A stretch of DNA of 64,000 nucleotides from Brevibacillus sp. JNUCC-41 (GTDB lineage Bacteria > Bacillota > Bacilli > Bacillales > DSM-1321): the NCBI RefSeq assembly GCF_014844095.1, contig NZ_CP062163.1:4745501-4809500 (forward strand). Direction: 5' to 3'. Shown here one piece after another: positions 24,674-33,197 of the stretch. The notes under the pieces are model-generated. The model was not told the origin of the DNA and made no database searches. It saw only the letters and a list, made by a program, of their open reading frames with translations. Numbering within the stretch: position 1 is the stretch's first letter; every line of letters begins with the position of its first letter. The position numbers and the translations under genes were made by a program.

Positions 24674-25702
24674 TCATTCTGCTTTTATTTTTCCAATGAG
24701 CTCCTCCGCCCAGTCATTTTTCTCAAAGACTTCATCATAAACAGGTTGAGATGCTTTTAACATTTTTTCTGAAAAGTCTTCGTCAGGCGTAGTGAATTTG
24801 ATTCCATTATCTTCAAGATATGCTTTGTCATCTTCATAACTTTTTTCCATCAATTCAAACTCATATGCTGCCGACTCTTTTGCGGCTTTTAGAATGATTT
24901 TTTGTTGCTCCTTTGTTAGCCCTTTATAGAATTTGCTATTGATAATGTAAATATTGGGGCTGAACATATGCTTGGATTCCAGTACATCACTTTGAACTTC
25001 ATTCCACCCCGAGGATCTCAGCGTGGCAATAGGATTATCTTGTGCATCAACTACCTTTTGTTCAAGTGCGGTGAAAACTTCTGAAATAGGTAATGGGCTA
25101 ACGTTCGCCCCCAATGATTCACCTAGTTTTATGTAATTCGGGATGTTCGGCATTCTGAGTCGAAGTCCATCAAAGTCTTTCATACTCTTAATTGGACGAT
25201 TACTCGAAAACATCCTAAATCCGTTTGCACTCCATGCAAGTGGTGTCACGCCATGTTTTGGATCAAGCTCTTTTGTCAATTCCTCTCCTATAGGTCCATT
25301 CAATACCTTCTTTACATGACCGTAATCCCTAAATAGGAAGGGCCATTCAGGAACACCCATTTTAGGAATGTCCGACTGCATAATTAGTCCTGGAACACCC
25401 ATTTCGATCGTTCCATTTCTGACTCCGTCGTAAAATTCTTTTTCTGCACCTAATGTACTGTTCGCATAAATCCGCACCTCTAGTTCACCATTACTCTCCT
25501 TTTCAACGATTTTTTTGAATTTTTCTTTCAGGGCAATGTTTTGAGGATGATTTTCAGCAAAATAATGCGCCACTTTAATCGTTTTCTTTTCAACTCCAGA
25601 TCCACTGGTTTTTTCTCCCTCTCCTCCGCCACATCCTGATAAAAGGAATGCCATTGCTAGAGTTAAGCTTGTGGAAAATACAAAAAGCTTTCTTTTTTTC
25701 AA
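24674..25702 (-). CDS. dctP: TRAP transporter substrate-binding lipoprotein (DctP family), first copy
   Basis: 342-aa binding protein, first gene of the long catabolic string. The lipoprotein signal ends in AFLLSGC; the mature part shows the DctP Arg in GLRLRMPNIP and the QDNPIATLRSSGWNEVQ segment. TTG 25702 is the start: GGGGAGGG lies 6 nt upstream, while the ATG 45 nt further upstream would read through that site and add a non-signal extension. A perfect cre box lies 24 nt upstream and the promoter about 260 nt upstream, so the gene has a long regulated leader. Confidence 0.92.
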   Translation of the reverse strand: MKKRKLFVFSTSLTLAMAFLLSGCGGGEGEKTSGSGVEKKTIKVAHYFAENHPQNIALKEKFKKIVEKESNGELEVRIYANSTLGAEKEFYDGVRNGTIEMGVPGLIMQSDIPKMGVPEWPFLFRDYGHVKKVLNGPIGEELTKELDPKHGVTPLAWSANGFRMFSSNRPIKSMKDFDGLRLRMPNIPNYIKLGESLGANVSPLPISEVFTALEQKVVDAQDNPIATLRSSGWNEVQSDVLESKHMFSPNIYIINSKFYKGLTKEQQKIILKAAKESAAYEFELMEKSYEDDKAYLEDNGIKFTTPDEDFSEKMLKASQPVYDEVFEKNDWAEELIGKIKAE

Positions 25703-25725
25703 TAAAAACCCTCCCCGAAGTTTTT

Positions 25726-25739
25726 TGTAAGCGTTATCA
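25726..25739. promoter_or_regulatory. CcpA cre box in the leader of the TRAP operon
   Basis: TGTAAGCGTTATCA matches the cre consensus TGWAANCGNTNWCA at every defined position. It lies between the promoter (25966-25995) and the dctP start at 25702, a position suited to CcpA roadblock repression when preferred sugars are present. Confidence 0.8.
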
Positions 25740-25795
25740 TTTATCACTGATCTTATAACTTCTCCTCACCCTTGTATAAGCCAAAATAAAATTGT

Positions 25796-25950
25796 TTTAT
25801 ATTATAAAACTCCGTTTTTGTTTTATTCGGAGTAAGGAAAACACTTTAATTCTAAATACGTTTTTCAAGTGGATTCGACTTTTTAAATGATTACGTTTAA
25901 TAAAATGAAGGGTTAATTTGTTCTATAATATAAAACTCTGTTTTTGTATT
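25796..25950. promoter_or_regulatory. Two 29-bp direct repeats with AAAAC-N3-GTTTT dyads, candidate operators
   Basis: Positions 25796-25824 and 25922-25950 match at 25 of 29 bases. Each contains a dyad AAAAC-N3-GTTTT (25806-25818 and 25932-25944). The copies are exactly 126 bp apart, 12 turns at 10.5 bp per turn. The promoter-proximal copy lies at about +15 to +27. Binding by the IclR protein encoded in the operon is inferred. Confidence 0.6.
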
Positions 25951-25965
25951 TGAAATCTTACGTTG

Positions 25966-25995
25966 ATTATAAGCTTCCATTTTTACTAATGTCAA
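25966..25995 (-). promoter_or_regulatory. Near-consensus sigma-A promoter of the TRAP/sugar-acid operon
   Basis: On the minus strand TTGACA (25990-25995), an 18-nt spacer and TATAAT (25966-25971), both hexamers perfect. Transcription would start near 25959, giving a leader of about 255 nt that contains both candidate operators and the cre box. Confidence 0.75.
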
Positions 25996-26355
25996 ACCAT
26001 TTTTTGAATTTTACAACAACTTAACAAATCTCTATTTCACTAATTAATATTTATAGATCCAGAACGTAAAAGTTGAAATGTATTTTTTCTATACTAGGAT
26101 AGAAAATCATACGAAATCAGATCTCTTACTCTTCTTTAATTGTATTTCCTTCTGAAAAGGCAGTCTTTAAGAGTTTATTTTTCTTCTTTGATTTAAGTTT
26201 TTCCCCCTTCCATTCCTACAAAAGGTATATTCCATTTTTAAAGGTTTATATTTTCTTTTGAAAAATTAGAATCCATATTTAATGTTGCCTCTCATACAAC
26301 AGGTTAAAGATGAAAGGTATAAAAACTCCACCCGAAGGTTTTAAAAAGGTCTCAT

Positions 26356-26381
26356 TAAATATATTTAATTATTACCGATAT
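26356..26381 (+). promoter_or_regulatory. Sigma-D-type promoter for the chemoreceptor
   Basis: TAAA (26356-26359), 14 nt, then ACCGATAT (26374-26381). The Bacillus motility sigma factor recognises TAAA-N15-GCCGATAT, so seven of eight -10 bases match. It lies 45 nt before the chemoreceptor start, as expected for a chemotaxis gene. Confidence 0.7.
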
Positions 26382-26425
26382 ATTAAACATGGTTAATATA
26401 TAACACGGGGAAGGAATAAACAAAG

Positions 26426-28162
26426 ATGAATAAACTCAGTACGAAAATAGGTTTTGTTCTTTTAACAGGCATGATCATCACATTAATTGGAAGTTTACTA
26501 TTGATGTATAAAAGTACAAATGATACGGTCGAGAAAACAATCGCTATGAGCAGTTTAGACATAGCTAGCAACATCTCTCAAGGAATAAATCCAACATCTT
26601 ATGCTGACTTTTTAAGTAATCAATCCGAAACCTCTACATATTGGGAGATACGCGAACAGTTAGACGATTATAGACAAAAAACTGGAGCATTGTATGTATA
26701 TACATTGGGGATTAACGAAAGTAGCGAAAAAGTCCATATTCTTATAGATGGAACGGGTAAGGGAGATAAAAAAGCAGCTCCCATTTCAACACCCACAACC
26801 GCAACTTCATATCAGGATGTAGAAAGCGTCATGAAGGGTAAGGTTTCTACCACTTCCATCGTTCATGATCCTGAATATGGTGACTATTTATCCGTTTTTG
26901 TTCCCATCAAGAAAGGGGACGAGGTCATAGGAATACTAGGGGTGGATATTGATGCCAGCAAAGTCGACACTACGGCCAGCAAGGTTTTGGGTGGCATCCT
27001 TCCCCTGACCATAATAATCAATGTAATCTTAATGGCGATCGTAGTCGGTGCCTTAATATGGTTCTTGACTAGAAAGTTAAGCCCCCTTCTCAAGGTCAGC
27101 TTGGCTGCAAAGGAAATCTCAAATGGAGATTTATTAACAGCCAATAAACTGATAAGCAACATAAAAGTAAACGGGAACGACGAAATCAAGGTTTTAGTGA
27201 AATCCTTTGAAGAAATGATTACCAATACAATTATGATTGTCAACTCCATGAAAAGCTCATCTTTCCAGATTTTGGAGTCATCAAGTGATATCGAACACAA
27301 AATCAAAGAAATGGATACTTCCACACAATATATAGTTAATGGCATTCAGCAAGTCGCAGGAGCTGCGGAAGTACAATTGCACAGAAGTGAAGAATCATCG
27401 AGGGTCATCGAGGAAATGACCATAGGAATACAAAGAATTGCAGAAGCTTCTTCAGAAGTCAGCGAACAGACTAATCATGTTTCAGCTAGAATGTCCATTG
27501 GAAATAAAGATATAAATGAACTCTCAAGTCAAATTCTGCAAGTAAAAGATGTGATGCTACAAACAAGTTCAAAGATAAAGAAATTGGATGAACAAGCAAA
27601 TGAGATTGTGAATATTGTACATTTAATTACCGGAATTGCCGAGCAAACAAACCTGCTATCACTAAATGCGGCAATTGAAGCTGCCAGGGCCGGTGAACAG
27701 GGTAAAGGTTTTGCGGTGGTATCGAACGAGGTACGGAAATTGGCAGTGGGTACGAAGGAATCTGCTATCAATATACAAGAGTCCCTCCTACATTTTAAAT
27801 CCATCATAAATGAGTCAGTGAAAATGATGGAAACTGGAACTAAAGAGGTAGAGGAAGGGACAAAATTTGTCCTGAATACAAGAGAAACTTTTAAACAGAC
27901 CATAGAATCTTTTAAGCGTGTTAGTGATCAGATTCAAGAAATATCAGCCATTACAGAACAAATGGCAGCAAGTTCCCAGGAAATCAATGCTTCGATAGAA
28001 GATTTTGCGGGATTAACAAGGGAAACTGCAGTGGCTTCAAAACAAGTGGCACAATCAACAGATCAACAAGCTAAATCCATGGAGGATATATCCTTCTCGA
28101 CCTCCTCGATGGTAAAGCTAGCTAATGACCTGGAAACATCTGTTGAACAGTTTAACGCGTAA
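26426..28162 (+). CDS. Methyl-accepting chemotaxis protein
   Basis: 578-aa membrane chemoreceptor. TM1 spans residues about 8-27, then an extracellular sensor of about 160 residues with Cache-like pieces ([33 protein letters not shown]). TM2 is near 195-215, then a HAMP linker and a long helical signalling domain. The conserved hairpin tip, [19 protein letters not shown] then [14 protein letters not shown], contacts CheA/CheW. It is divergent from the TRAP sugar-acid operon across a shared 720-bp region and has a sigma-D-like promoter. A receptor for the same sugar acids is an attractive inference without direct proof. Confidence 0.93.
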   Translation: MNKLSTKIGFVLLTGMIITLIGSLLLMYKSTNDTVEKTIAMSSLDIASNISQGINPTSYADFLSNQSETSTYWEIREQLDDYRQKTGALYVYTLGINESSEKVHILIDGTGKGDKKAAPISTPTTATSYQDVESVMKGKVSTTSIVHDPEYGDYLSVFVPIKKGDEVIGILGVDIDASKVDTTASKVLGGILPLTIIINVILMAIVVGALIWFLTRKLSPLLKVSLAAKEISNGDLLTANKLISNIKVNGNDEIKVLVKSFEEMITNTIMIVNSMKSSSFQILESSSDIEHKIKEMDTSTQYIVNGIQQVAGAAEVQLHRSEESSRVIEEMTIGIQRIAEASSEVSEQTNHVSARMSIGNKDINELSSQILQVKDVMLQTSSKIKKLDEQANEIVNIVHLITGIAEQTNLLSLNAAIEAARAGEQGKGFAVVSNEVRKLAVGTKESAINIQESLLHFKSIINESVKMMETGTKEVEEGTKFVLNTRETFKQTIESFKRVSDQIQEISAITEQMAASSQEINASIEDFAGLTRETAVASKQVAQSTDQQAKSMEDISFSTSSMVKLANDLETSVEQFNA

Positions 28163-28193
28163 ATATCTTGAACCACTATTCTATTACTATATT

Positions 28194-28232
28194 AAGAAAG
28201 GGATTTTGCTATTTATGCAAAATCCCTTTCTT
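28194..28232. terminator. Bidirectional rho-independent terminator
   Basis: A 16-bp perfect stem (28194-28209 with 28217-28232) and a 7-nt loop. The plus strand continues CTTTTTATTT-like and the minus strand also meets T-rich sequence. It serves the chemoreceptor and the converging DUF4822-like gene. Confidence 0.85.
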
Positions 28233-28233
28233 T

Positions 28234-29081
28234 TTATTTAGTTGATTTTAGTTTCAAATTACCTTCATATGGTATATGTTCAACCGTTATCGTTATATCT
28301 TTTCCTTCTTTATCTTTACCGATTCGTTTACAAGTGAATTTATTTTCATTAAGCTCTGTAAGTTCAAGAACTGCACCATACTTATTTTCCCCTTGTGAAG
28401 CAAGGGCTCTTATCTTATTTCCATGAACAACATCGTAATAGCCGTAATCTCCACGGCTTTCACCGGTTTTAGCATCAAAAAATTCATACTTATTTGTTTT
28501 ATCATCATATTTTGCCAGTCCTAAATAATTCGAGTTATAGCTTGATACATCATTTCCCTTTTCATCCAACGCCACTGTTCCTTGCAATGTGGTGCTGGAT
28601 AAAATTCTGTCTCCATCAACGTCTGTATCTACTTCCCCAGTGTAAGTTTCCAAAGTTTTATCTGGATCACTAAAAGAAAGTTCTGTTTCAGTATAAGGAA
28701 TATGATCAACAAACACTTCTACATCATTACCATTAGCATCTTTACCCATTCTTTTATAGGTAAACATATCCTCATTCAGTTCTGTTATTTCAACAACGGC
28801 TTGGTAACCCATTGATTCTGAGATTAACACTCGCATCTTTTCATTTGTGATAAAGAAAGTTTCATTATCACCACGACTTTTTTTAGTATTTTTATCAAAA
28901 AATTCATATCTCGATGATTCATCATCATATTTCGCTAGACCAATAAAATAAGATTTTTTGTATAAATGCTCTATCGATTTTATATCACCTGTTATTGCAA
29001 AAATCCAGCTGCTAAAAATAAGGTGATGGAAATAAGAATTACGCCAACGTAGGACAATAGAAATCTCATTTTAATTGACAA
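28234..29081 (-). pseudogene. Secreted two-repeat DUF4822-like protein, frameshifted after the signal peptide
   Basis: Two homologous repeats are visible on the minus strand. Each begins LAKYDD...YEFFD and ends in a FTYKRMGKD / FTCKRIGKD segment followed by HIPY; the pattern recalls DUF4822. The open frame (28234-28836, 200 aa) starts inside repeat 1. Reading upstream, the same frame continues to about 29012 (AITGDIKSIEHLYKK). A signal-peptide-like start (SIKMRFLLSYVGVILISI, TTG 29081 after GGGGTG) lies in another frame and stops at CAATAA. Changing the T5 run in GGATTTTTGC (about 29002-29010) to T6 would join them into one protein of about 280 aa. It is either decayed, phase-variable or a sequencing error. 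Function unknown. Confidence 0.65.
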
Positions 29082-29259
29082 ATATTTTCACCCCAAATCG
29101 TTTATAGAAAAAAGTTCACCGTTCATCTGCTGTTCTTGCCTGAAAAAAGTTTCCCACGGTAATCTTTCTTAGAACTTAAAAAAACATATCACACAAATCT
29201 TAAAATTTTCTAAAATACATAGAAAAAAATCCTATTTAATTGTCGGACAACAGTTAAAA

Positions 29260-29360
29260 ACGTTCCTGTTGTTTTCAGAAATCCGCTCCCTTTCCGCGGA
29301 CTTTCTGCCAAGCCTCCTCGACGCAAGCTTCTCTGGGGTCTCGGCTAGCTAGTTTTTTGT
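29260..29360. repeat. Degenerate copy of a GC-rich dispersed intergenic repeat of Bacillus type
   Basis: A sharply GC-richer island in AT-rich intergenic DNA, with ATCCGCTCCCTTTCCGCGGA, AAGCCTCCTCGACGC and GGGGTCTCGGCTAG. This resembles a dispersed element I remember from many Bacillus genomes (TTTCCGCGG...GCCTCCTCG...GGGGTCTC). The rest of 29082-29534 shows no gene. Family assignment is from memory only. Confidence 0.45.
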
Positions 29361-29534
29361 TAAAATAGTGGTTTTTCACCCTACCTTTTATAATAATGGA
29401 ATGGTTTATAAATTATCCAAGAGTTAAATAAAGTTGCACTTCCATGCTATTTTAATTAATAACTATACCTTCATGTTGATGTATTATCTTGACAAAGATA
29501 CGAAATAAATGAGTGATAAACCATTATAAATAAA

Positions 29535-29572
29535 AAAAAGCGAACTTACCCCTTAAGGAAAGTCCGCTTTTT
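29535..29572 (-). terminator. Rho-independent terminator of the metallophosphoesterase gene
   Basis: On the minus strand a 13-bp stem with one G-U pair (29560-29572 with 29535-29547), ending in a run of eight T. It lies about 40 nt after the stop codon. Confidence 0.85.
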
Positions 29573-29609
29573 ACTAATACAAGTTTCAAGAAAAGTTCAC
29601 CTCTTCTTC

Positions 29610-31877
29610 TCATTCATTTGGTGAAACGATCATTTGGTCATCCAATCTAATATCGTCAATCGACCAAAACCAATTATTTTTCGCATTATGCATTCTCCAT
29701 TGTACTTTCATCGAAGAAGCATCTTCAGGAACCTTAATCGATTTAACCTCATACTTATTCAAAACATGTCCATTTTTATTATCGGAAGCATCTTTATTGT
29801 CATAAACGAGAACTTGTTGTTTTTCACCATTATCAAAGACAGCAGTTACTTCTGCTGTTTGCGTTCCTTCTTGTTTATAATGGGATGCAAATCCTAAGTA
29901 TAGATCTTTTGTACCATCAACTTTTACAGAAGGTGAAGTTAATGTACTATCAAAAAAGCCTTTTGATGATGGTGAACCGGTATCATCCCATTCATCAGGA
30001 TCCGCTACAGCTATTACATCTTGACCCAGCTCAAATTTGCTACGATCTTGGTCTTCTGCTTTTGTCCAAAAGTCCTTTGTTGTGAAACTCCAACCTTGCC
30101 ACTCCATTGTACCGGCTGGCATATTTGAGCTATTAGTAACCGACCAGCCGTTAGGAGCTGCATGGCTCCAACCGAGAATAGAACTTGGAATGTTTTCATT
30201 CACTGCCGGCTTTAATGCAGACTCTAATTGGTCAAAACTTTCTCCAAGTAACATGTTTACGAATACATTTATATTTTTGGAGCCAATTTTTTGGCCGCCC
30301 TCGTAAGCAGTAATCGTGAATTGTGATGAACCGGAACTTTCCTTACTAGGTGTAGCTTTTATTGGCAACGTTTTTTCTTCAGTTCCTGAAAGCTCATACT
30401 CAAGTTCATTGTGCTCCACACTCCAGCCTTCAGGTGCATCAACTTTAATTTTCCCTTTCACATTACCATTTCCGTAATTTTTCATCTTTACTTGTAGTGT
30501 AGTCGATTCACCTACCGCTACTAAAGAAGGGGAAGCTTGTGCTGAGACCATTTCCAGAGCTTTTGTCTGACCTTCAGCCAGTAACGACTTTTTACTGCTA
30601 TTGTTAAATGAATCTAGTGCTTGTACCTTAATTTCATAATCCGTACCTGGCTTAAGACCAGCTACAGGGAATTCTAAATTCTTTGGAACAGGATCAATAT
30701 AGAATTCAGAAAATGCGATGAAGTCTGCGTCCAGCTCTCCTGTTTCCTTATTTTTCGCTGTAATGTGATAAGAATGTACGAGCATGTTATCGTTTGCCTG
30801 TGGAAATGTAATATTCAAACTTTTTAGTGTCGATTTTTCTTTTACAATCGAAGCCTTGTCTTTACCTGCAAAAACCGGTGGTAACTGATCTCGATCTTCT
30901 GTATATGTAAAGTTATTTTTTTTAGAAGGGTGTTTGATTACCCATGGTTTTCCTGCCCAATCGTCTTTATGAAAATCACGTTTTTTAAGGACAACTTCAT
31001 TATTATAAACTTCTACAATCATACCTTGACTAATATCCCGATATCCTTCAGGATGAAACCCTTGAAGTTTGCCCGGCTCTAATTCTAAATAACTTACAGA
31101 AGACGTGCCAACAGACGTAAAGTCTTTTTGATGAATCGTTCTAGGGTCTTCAAGTGGATAATGAGAATGGCCTGAAAATGTAATTACCTGTGGATGTTTC
31201 TTTAATGTATCATATAAAAGTTCTTTATTTTCCTGAGTTCCCCATAAGTCACTTCCATACACAGTGTCTTTAATGTGTTGATGAAGAAAAACAAAGATTG
31301 GTTGGCCCGGATTCTCTTTTTCTGCTGCAGCTAACTTTTCGCCGAGCCAGTTAATTTGATGAACAGAATATAAACCATGCGTATTACCATTTTCCGGACT
31401 TAACGTAATAAAATCATATCCATTTACTTTTTTATGATAGTAAAGAGAATCCATTCCTGTTTTTTCGAGAAAACGATCTTGTGCTTTTTCTACTGAAAGT
31501 CCATTCCAATAATCATGGTTTCCCATAGTGAACATGGATTGAACATCGCCTTGTTTCTTCTCATTATAAATGGAGAAGAACTTATCATATTCAGTAGCGT
31601 AGCCATAGTCCGTTAAATCCCCAACGACAACAAAAGCATCCTGTTTAGGCGCAGCTTTGTTTAATTGATCCATCGCTGTTCTAAACTTGTTCATATCAGC
31701 AGTTGATCCATCATTTATATGTACATCACTGATAACAGGAAAAACGAGCTCGGGTTTACGTTTATTATCTGAATTTGAAGATTCCGAGAATGCTTGTACA
31801 TTTGATAAAGATGTTGTTAATCCCACCGTCACAATTGTCAACATTGCAGCAAATTTATTTTTCGCTTTCAAAATCAT
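29610..31877 (-). CDS. Large secreted metallophosphoesterase with Fn3/NEW3-like and C-terminal beta domains
   Basis: 755 aa. A Sec signal peptide (about residues 1-29, ending VQA-F) leads a calcineurin-like phosphoesterase domain with all metal motifs: DVHIND, GDLTDYG, GNHDYW, FLHQH and GHSHY. Then come an Fn3-like domain (near 340-440, ending in KALEMVSA), an NEW3/NPCBM-associated domain (ASPSLVAVGESTTLQVKMKN), and a C-terminal jelly-roll-like segment rich in Trp and Asp. It is probably exported and acts on phosphoesters outside the cell; the beta domains may bind polymer or wall. ATG 31877 follows AGGAGG closely; TTG 31871 is an alternative. Single-gene unit with its own terminator. Confidence 0.88.
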   Translation of the reverse strand: MILKAKNKFAAMLTIVTVGLTTSLSNVQAFSESSNSDNKRKPELVFPVISDVHINDGSTADMNKFRTAMDQLNKAAPKQDAFVVVGDLTDYGYATEYDKFFSIYNEKKQGDVQSMFTMGNHDYWNGLSVEKAQDRFLEKTGMDSLYYHKKVNGYDFITLSPENGNTHGLYSVHQINWLGEKLAAAEKENPGQPIFVFLHQHIKDTVYGSDLWGTQENKELLYDTLKKHPQVITFSGHSHYPLEDPRTIHQKDFTSVGTSSVSYLELEPGKLQGFHPEGYRDISQGMIVEVYNNEVVLKKRDFHKDDWAGKPWVIKHPSKKNNFTYTEDRDQLPPVFAGKDKASIVKEKSTLKSLNITFPQANDNMLVHSYHITAKNKETGELDADFIAFSEFYIDPVPKNLEFPVAGLKPGTDYEIKVQALDSFNNSSKKSLLAEGQTKALEMVSAQASPSLVAVGESTTLQVKMKNYGNGNVKGKIKVDAPEGWSVEHNELEYELSGTEEKTLPIKATPSKESSGSSQFTITAYEGGQKIGSKNINVFVNMLLGESFDQLESALKPAVNENIPSSILGWSHAAPNGWSVTNSSNMPAGTMEWQGWSFTTKDFWTKAEDQDRSKFELGQDVIAVADPDEWDDTGSPSSKGFFDSTLTSPSVKVDGTKDLYLGFASHYKQEGTQTAEVTAVFDNGEKQQVLVYDNKDASDNKNGHVLNKYEVKSIKVPEDASSMKVQWRMHNAKNNWFWSIDDIRLDDQMIVSPNE

Positions 31878-32815
31878 TTTCCTCCTATATATCGTTTAGC
31901 CGTTATGATTATGTAAGTATTTCCCAAGAAGTAAAATATCCTCCTTATTTTTTAATTTTTATATGGTTTACCAATTAAATAGTAACTTTACATTATTAAT
32001 AAAATATAGGTTCAGTGTAATTTAAATATTAATAAATCAAATAATACCTATGGCCAATAGTCCTTCCGTTCACTTAAATTGTTTCTGAGGAAGACTCAAG
32101 ATAATTTTTCGCTTGTAGTAATGATTTGCCTTTGCTTGATGTAATGGGGGAACTACCCCTAAACTACGTAGTTATCCCCACGAATCTTAATGGCTTTTAT
32201 CATTCCATCTCATGGATTTGTAGATAGGTATTCTGTTATACGTATCTCGTTCCAATCCTGAAAGGAATGAAAGCAACAAGAGTTCAATCCGTTTGATCTT
32301 GTTTGGCTGTGGATTTATATCCATTTTCAGCAACATACTCGCTGGTATTATTGCCAGCTATAATGCTATCGAACATCTTCGGTTTGTTTTCCTCTTGCAT
32401 GCAATTGTTCTGACCAGTTTTTATCGGACCACAGATAATTTTGTCTTTGGTTTGGTTAACATTAGCTTGATGTTATCAATGGCCATCCTTTTCAATTTTT
32501 TGATAGTGTAATTGAATCAATGGAGTCCTACTTACATGGAAGCGATCCGTTTTCTCGCTTGCTAAACGACACTGATTTTCATATCTTTTCTGCCCTTTGT
32601 TAAATTTGTATCATGTCGTACTCCCCACCTTGATCATCATTCTAAGTATTCATAAGATACATATCAATTTTCATAAGCTTTATAAATTGTAAAACTGACT
32701 ATAAAAGATTGAAACTTTTCATACAGTTTGTTTAATAAAAACTATAAATGTTGAGATTACATAATATTAAAAAAGGTGAATCCATGTATTCTAAAAAAAC
32801 ATTTCTAAATTGTCC
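31878..32815. other. Intergenic region without a recognisable gene
   Basis: Left end: on the minus strand TTTACT-N16-CATAAT (31908-31935) is a plausible promoter for the metallophosphoesterase. The rest (about 32040-32700) has several short open stretches on both strands, for example a minus-strand run at about 32290-32450, interrupted by stops. It looks like decayed coding DNA, but I could not identify a family. No ribosome-binding site supports the plus-strand 72-aa ORF at 32293-32511. Confidence 0.4.
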
Positions 32816-32844
32816 TTGCAATAAAGAGGATTCCTTGTTATATT
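32816..32844 (+). promoter_or_regulatory. Sigma-A promoter ahead of the lysine riboswitch
   Basis: TTGCAA (32816-32821), a 17-nt spacer and TATATT (32839-32844). Transcription would begin near 32851, about 38 nt before the riboswitch P1 stem. Confidence 0.65.
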
Positions 32845-32888
32845 ACAGTCAATTAAATATTTTCTTACTTCATACTTTTTTTGAAGTG

Positions 32889-33058
32889 AGGATAGAGGAG
32901 CAAAGACCATTAGTACACATTTTGAGGAGAATGAGATCCCATGACTATTGTGGAAAGGGGAATTTGCCGAAGCGGAAAGAATCTCATGTTCTTGAAGCTG
33001 GTTCTGCTATTGAATAAATGCAGGACTGTCATATAGGAAACTATATGGAGGGCTATCT
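32889..33058 (+). promoter_or_regulatory. Lysine riboswitch (L box)
   Basis: Conserved L-box core elements are present in order: GATAGAGG at the 5' side of P1, the GAAAGGGGAATTTGCCGAAG block (32953-32974), AATCTCAT, GCAGGACTGTCATAT, the ATATAGGAAACTATAT hairpin (P5) and GGAGGGCTATCT closing P1 (GATAG with CTATC). A terminator hairpin follows at 33099-33122. It controls dapA, 140 nt downstream, by lysine-induced transcription termination. Confidence 0.95.
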
Positions 33059-33098
33059 TATGCGCGGAAACATTTTTTTGATAAATATTGTTTCTACT

Positions 33099-33128
33099 GC
33101 AGCAGCGAATCCTCGTTGTTGCTTTTTT
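33099..33128 (+). terminator. Riboswitch-controlled terminator ahead of dapA
   Basis: GCAGCAGCGA (33099-33108) pairs with TCGTTGTTGC (33113-33122) over 10 bp with two G-U pairs and a 4-nt loop, followed by TTTTTT. It is the expression platform of the lysine riboswitch. Confidence 0.85.
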
Positions 33129-33197
33129 GCGTTTATTCCTGAATGGCCCTAACCACCTCTGAATTTTTATAAAAATTATACAAAAGGGTGTGAAGTT

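Noticed and set aside
32293-32511. 72-aa hydrophobic plus-strand ORF
   Set aside because: No ribosome-binding site and no family; the opposite strand in the same area also has open stretches, which suggests decayed DNA.
31878-32815. Insertion-sequence remnant
   Set aside because: Short broken frames were seen, but no transposase motif, terminal inverted repeats or target duplication could be shown.
32748-33017. 89-aa plus-strand ORF upstream of dapA
   Set aside because: It runs through the dapA promoter and the conserved core of the lysine riboswitch; the sequence is explained by the RNA.
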